Origin: a bacterium
Lineage (GTDB): Bacteria; Bacillota; Clostridia; Lachnospirales; Lachnospiraceae
Length of the DNA: 64,000 nucleotides
NCBI GenBank assembly: GCA_023663725.1
Contig: JAMPGX010000017.1
Span: 1 to 64,000 of the forward strand
Direction: 5' to 3'
Shown here: positions 63,541 through 64,000 of the stretch, piece after piece
Layout: each line of letters begins with the position of its first letter
Position numbering within the stretch: position 1 is the first letter of the stretch
The notes under the pieces: generated by a model
Told to the model about the DNA's origin: nothing
Databases searched by the model: none
What the model saw: the letters and a program-made list of their open reading frames with translations, nothing else
Translations under genes and position numbers: made by a program

Positions 63541-64000
63541 TTATTTCCCCAGAAGAGATTCCCCGATTTTGTATACGTCTCCGGCTCCCATAGTTATCAA
63601 CAGGTCATCCTTTATGCAATTTTTTCTGAGAAAATTTTCAGCCTCCTCGAATGAGGAGCAATAGTCGCATGCCCCGCCGAGCTTCTGGATGGCCTCCTGC
63701 AGATCCCGGGAGCTGATTCCAAGAGTGTCCTTCTCGCGGGCCGCATAGATATCCGTCAGCACCACCCTGTCAGCCAGGGTCAGAGCCTGCGCGAACTGCG
63801 GCATAAATGCCTTGACTCGGCTGTAGGTATGGGGCTGGAAGACGCACCACAGGGTCTTGTGAGGATAATTTTGCGCTGCCTTCAAGGTTGCAGTAATTTC
63901 CGTGGGGTGATGTGCATAATCATCTATTATAGTGACGCCGTCCATATTGCCCTTGTACTCAAAGCGCCGATCGGTTCCGTGGAAGCTCTTTAATGCTGTC
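63541..64000 (-). CDS. murC: UDP-N-acetylmuramate-L-alanine ligase (C-terminal part)
   Basis: Only the last ~152 residues are in the window; the gene runs off the right edge. ALKSFHGTDRRFEYKGNMDGVTIIDDYAHHPTEITATLKAAQ, CVFQPHTYSRVKAFMPQFAQAL and LTDIYAAREKDTLGIS are the conserved C-terminal Mur ligase domain of MurC. It adds L-alanine to UDP-MurNAc in peptidoglycan synthesis. A shorter start within the frame (63945) is not real, since the family sequence continues upstream. Confidence 0.95.
   Translation of the reverse strand, partial: TALKSFHGTDRRFEYKGNMDGVTIIDDYAHHPTEITATLKAAQNYPHKTLWCVFQPHTYSRVKAFMPQFAQALTLADRVVLTDIYAAREKDTLGISSRDLQEAIQKLGGACDYCSSFEEAENFLRKNCIKDDLLITMGAGDVYKIGESLLGK

Noticed and set aside
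63335..63664. A 109-residue plus-strand frame between dnaD and murC
   Set aside because: It covers the DnaA-box cluster and runs antisense into murC; its composition follows the repeats rather than a protein pattern.

Overview
The window reads as a chromosome segment of an anaerobic, low-to-mid GC Clostridia bacterium, most likely a Lachnospiraceae member. Pointers are the GlgC/GlgD pair, a CwlD-type amidase and SleB-like hydrolase, pyruvate formate-lyase with its activase, a c-di-AMP phosphodiesterase of the GdpP type, ECF S-components (QueT, BioY), and an ATP synthase whose c subunit carries a sodium-binding signature. No species can be named from the sequence alone.

Layout. (1) 1-~12080: part of an integrative conjugative element (ICE). 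Its type IV secretion genes lie on the minus strand: a pilin-like protein, a TrbL/VirB6-like protein, an exported Gly/Ser-rich protein, an NlpC/P60 hydrolase, a PrgI-VirB4 fusion, two ICE-specific small proteins, a winged-helix protein and the start of the VirD4 coupling protein. They follow a strong promoter and a leader with three hairpins. Upstream lie a sigma-like regulator and a winged-helix replication or regulatory protein. A divergent plus-strand promoter drives a short RNA that ends in a tRNA-Cys-like gene and a terminator. Relaxase and integrase are not in view. (2) 12080-16310: a cargo cassette of intracellular GH10 xylanase, AraC regulator, FMN-dependent dehydrogenase and aldo/keto reductase. 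(3) 16311-~16523: a diverged second copy of the ICE rep start and promoter, so the cassette sits between two related ICE ends. (4) 16596 onward: core chromosome.

Core regions in order: a membrane protein, a CPA1 antiporter with a TrkA-like protein and a sirtuin; glycogen synthesis (glgC-glgD); rpsF-ssb-rpsR; gdpP-rplI-dnaB-MerR; ferredoxin and pflA; then a pyruvate formate-lyase locus in which the catalytic core and the glycyl-radical domain are separate genes with a Cys-rich relative of the radical domain between them. Next come a DUF1858 protein, MecA, a GH18 protein, CwlD, tsaC-rpiB-upp-comEB, a SleB-like hydrolase, the complete atp operon, a methyltransferase, a large exported protein, an acyltransferase, queT behind a probable preQ1 riboswitch, bioY behind a BirA operator, and dnaD-dnaC-prs next to a dense cluster of DnaA-box-like sites. 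The window ends inside murC.

The observations I rate highest are the split pyruvate formate-lyase with its Cys-rich companion, the tRNA-Cys-like RNA on the ICE, a palindromic intergenic repeat whose two copies show compensatory changes, and the DnaA-box array before dnaD. Coordinates were read by eye; no database search was possible.
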